6,665 bases of DNA from Deltaproteobacteria bacterium (GTDB lineage: Bacteria; Desulfobacterota; DSM-4660; Desulfatiglandales; HGW-15): positions 1 through 6,665 of the forward strand of contig JAGVAP010000035.1 in the NCBI GenBank assembly GCA_020060215.1, written 5' to 3'. The position numbers were made by a program, and so were the translations under genes. Shown here one piece after another: positions 5,964 through 6,665 of this stretch; position 1 is the stretch's first letter; every line of letters starts with the position of its first letter. Below the pieces are notes generated by a model. The model did not search any database. It saw nothing but the letters and a program-made list of their open reading frames with translations, and was not told the DNA's origin.

Positions 5964-6097
5964 ACTACCCCTAAAGGCTGCGTCAAATCTTCTCAACTTG
6001 CGTTTGTATGCTTGAGGCGGTTGCTTTCTTCCGAGCGGATGCTCGATGCTGCATATGGGGCAATGCGCCATTTTGAAGTTGTTCCCAGGGTTGCGTA

Positions 6098-6117
6098 TGA
6101 ACCCCTTCCGGGGGTCA
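6098..6117. promoter_or_regulatory. 20-bp near-palindrome upstream of the efflux adaptor
   Basis: TGAACCCCTTCCGGGGGTCA has 8-base arms with seven of eight matching pairs around TTCC. Its size and symmetry suit a dimeric repressor such as the TetR protein encoded just upstream, 46 bp before the adaptor start. It does not share sequence with the dyad in the TetR promoter, so the two cannot both be good sites for the same head domain. Confidence 0.35.
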
Positions 6118-6124
6118 CCCGAGG

Positions 6125-6143
6125 CCATCCGCTCTGCGGGTGG
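6125..6143. promoter_or_regulatory. 19-bp dyad/hairpin just before the efflux adaptor
   Basis: CCATCCGC (6125-6132) and GCGGGTGG (6136-6143) surround TCT. Seven of eight positions are complementary and the eighth is a G-U pair in RNA. In DNA it could be an operator; in mRNA it forms a hairpin ending eight bases before the GGAGG at 6152, where it could affect ribosome access. Confidence 0.35.
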
Positions 6144-6151
6144 AGCCTACT

Positions 6152-6156
6152 GGAGG
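6152..6156 (+). promoter_or_regulatory. Shine-Dalgarno of the efflux adaptor gene
   Basis: GGAGG lies six bases before the ATG at 6163. It defines the start of a coding region that is open to the end of the window. Confidence 0.75.
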
Positions 6157-6162
6157 TTCCGG

Positions 6163-6665
6163 ATGCAGTTCAGCACAAAGCTGGTTGAAGTCGTGAGACT
6201 CTTTCTCGTTTCGACCCTCCTTTCAAGCGGATTCCTTTCGGCCGGCTGCGAAAGGTCGAAGCCGCCTCAGCCGATTCCCCCTCTCCCGGAAGTGGCTACG
6301 TTGACGGTCTCGATGCAGTCGGTCGTGCTGACCACGGAACTGCCCGGCCGCACCTCGGCTTTCCTCGTTGCAGAGATCCGGCCCCAGGTGAGCGGACTCA
6401 TCCAGAAGAGGCTGTTTACGGAGGGCGGGGATGTGAAGGCGGGTGAGCTGCTCTATCAGATCGATCCCGCCCCGTTCAATGCGGCTCTGGCCGGCGCAGA
6501 GGCGAACCTCGCAGCCGTGCAGAAGGGTGCGGATCGGGCGCGGGCGGCGCTCGCAGCGAGCATCGCCGGCGTCGGGCGCCAGCAGGCTACCCTGGAGCTC
6601 TCCAGGACGAACCGCGCGCGGTTCGAGGAGGCGTACAAGGAGAAGGCCGTCTCGGCCAGTCAGCG
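6163..6665 (+). CDS. RND efflux periplasmic adaptor (membrane fusion protein), 5' part
   Basis: 167 codons are present and the frame runs off the right edge; family members are usually 370-420 residues. The N-terminus has a hydrophobic signal (about 11-27) and lipobox LSAGC, with Cys29 as the probable lipid anchor. A proline-rich spacer (PPQPIPPLPE) follows. Residues 53-105 match the AcrA/MexA type: LPGRTSAFLVAEIRPQVSG, then a lipoyl half-motif with FTEGGDVKAGELLYQIDPAPF. Residues 107-160 are Ala-rich and helical, the first arm of the alpha-hairpin that meets the outer-membrane channel, and KAVSASQ begins the turn found after it. The protein bridges an inner-membrane RND pump and a TolC-like channel, whose genes presumably follow outside the window. 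The TetR gene upstream is the likely regulator. No gene symbol is assigned because many paralogues exist. Confidence 0.92.
   Translation, partial: MQFSTKLVEVVRLFLVSTLLSSGFLSAGCERSKPPQPIPPLPEVATLTVSMQSVVLTTELPGRTSAFLVAEIRPQVSGLIQKRLFTEGGDVKAGELLYQIDPAPFNAALAGAEANLAAVQKGADRARAALAASIAGVGRQQATLELSRTNRARFEEAYKEKAVSASQ

Larger units (their letters stand above)
5964..6162. other. Intergenic region before the efflux adaptor
   Basis: 199 bp with no gene I can support. The first two thirds (about 5976-6095) are less GC-rich than the flanking genes and hold a weak dyad, CTCAA (5992-5996) with TTGAG (6012-6016). On the minus strand this part reads as a short peptide with a CPIC pair (AHCPICSIEHP), but there is no start with a ribosome site, so I do not call it a gene. 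It has the feel of a dispersed intergenic repeat, which one window cannot show. The last third holds the two dyads listed separately and the adaptor's Shine-Dalgarno. No intrinsic terminator for the TetR gene is visible. Confidence 0.4.

Noticed and set aside
5271..6128. 285-residue minus-strand open frame
   Set aside because: It lies antisense to the whole TetR gene, has no ribosome site and reads as low-quality protein; the TetR frame has clear family motifs, a promoter and a Shine-Dalgarno.
1..6665. CRISPR array, tRNA, rRNA, transposase or phage genes
   Set aside because: No regularly spaced direct repeats, no RNA gene core and no recognisable mobile-element protein were seen on either strand.

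Overview
The window is GC-rich, gene-dense bacterial DNA. It holds a Gram-negative outer-membrane-type lipoprotein, an RND efflux adaptor, an ADP-forming acyl-CoA synthetase alpha subunit and a receiver-domain protein with a J-domain-like N-terminus. This mix fits a Gram-negative environmental bacterium with deltaproteobacterial (Desulfobacterota-like) flavour. That placement is inference from gene content; there is no rRNA or other marker gene here.

Layout. Positions 1-46 look like the tail of an upstream gene, ending one base before a DMT/EamA-family transporter (48-890, +). A small BamE/SmpA-like lipoprotein follows (1007-1369, +). It meets, tail to tail, a minus-strand gene encoding a J-domain-like segment fused to a phospho-acceptor receiver domain (2092-1415). 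A 231-bp gap with one clear stem separates this from a minus-strand open frame (4390-2324). That frame joins an ADP-forming acyl-CoA synthetase alpha subunit (residues 1 to about 460) to a DinB-like four-helix protein. The join passes through translated linker that contains the DinB gene's own Shine-Dalgarno. It also depends on the exact length of a 7-base homopolymer (3009-3015), so the fusion may really be two adjacent genes.

A 271-bp gap (4391-4661) carries a 31-bp imperfect inverted repeat of a dispersed palindromic type. Next comes a SnoaL-like/ester-cyclase-type protein (5078-4662, -), divergent from a TetR-family regulator (5340-5963, +). The TetR gene has a near-consensus sigma70 promoter with an 18-bp near-palindrome sitting between -35 and -10. 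A 199-bp gap with two further dyads leads into a lipoprotein adaptor of an RND efflux pump (6163 onward, +), which runs off the window.

Working together: the TetR protein most likely represses itself and the efflux operon that starts with the adaptor; the palindromes at 5272-5289, 6098-6117 and 6125-6143 are candidate operators. The synthetase needs an ATP-grasp beta subunit, which is not in this window. I see no CRISPR array, tRNA, rRNA, transposase or phage gene. The most unusual items are the J-domain/receiver fusion and the synthetase/DinB junction.
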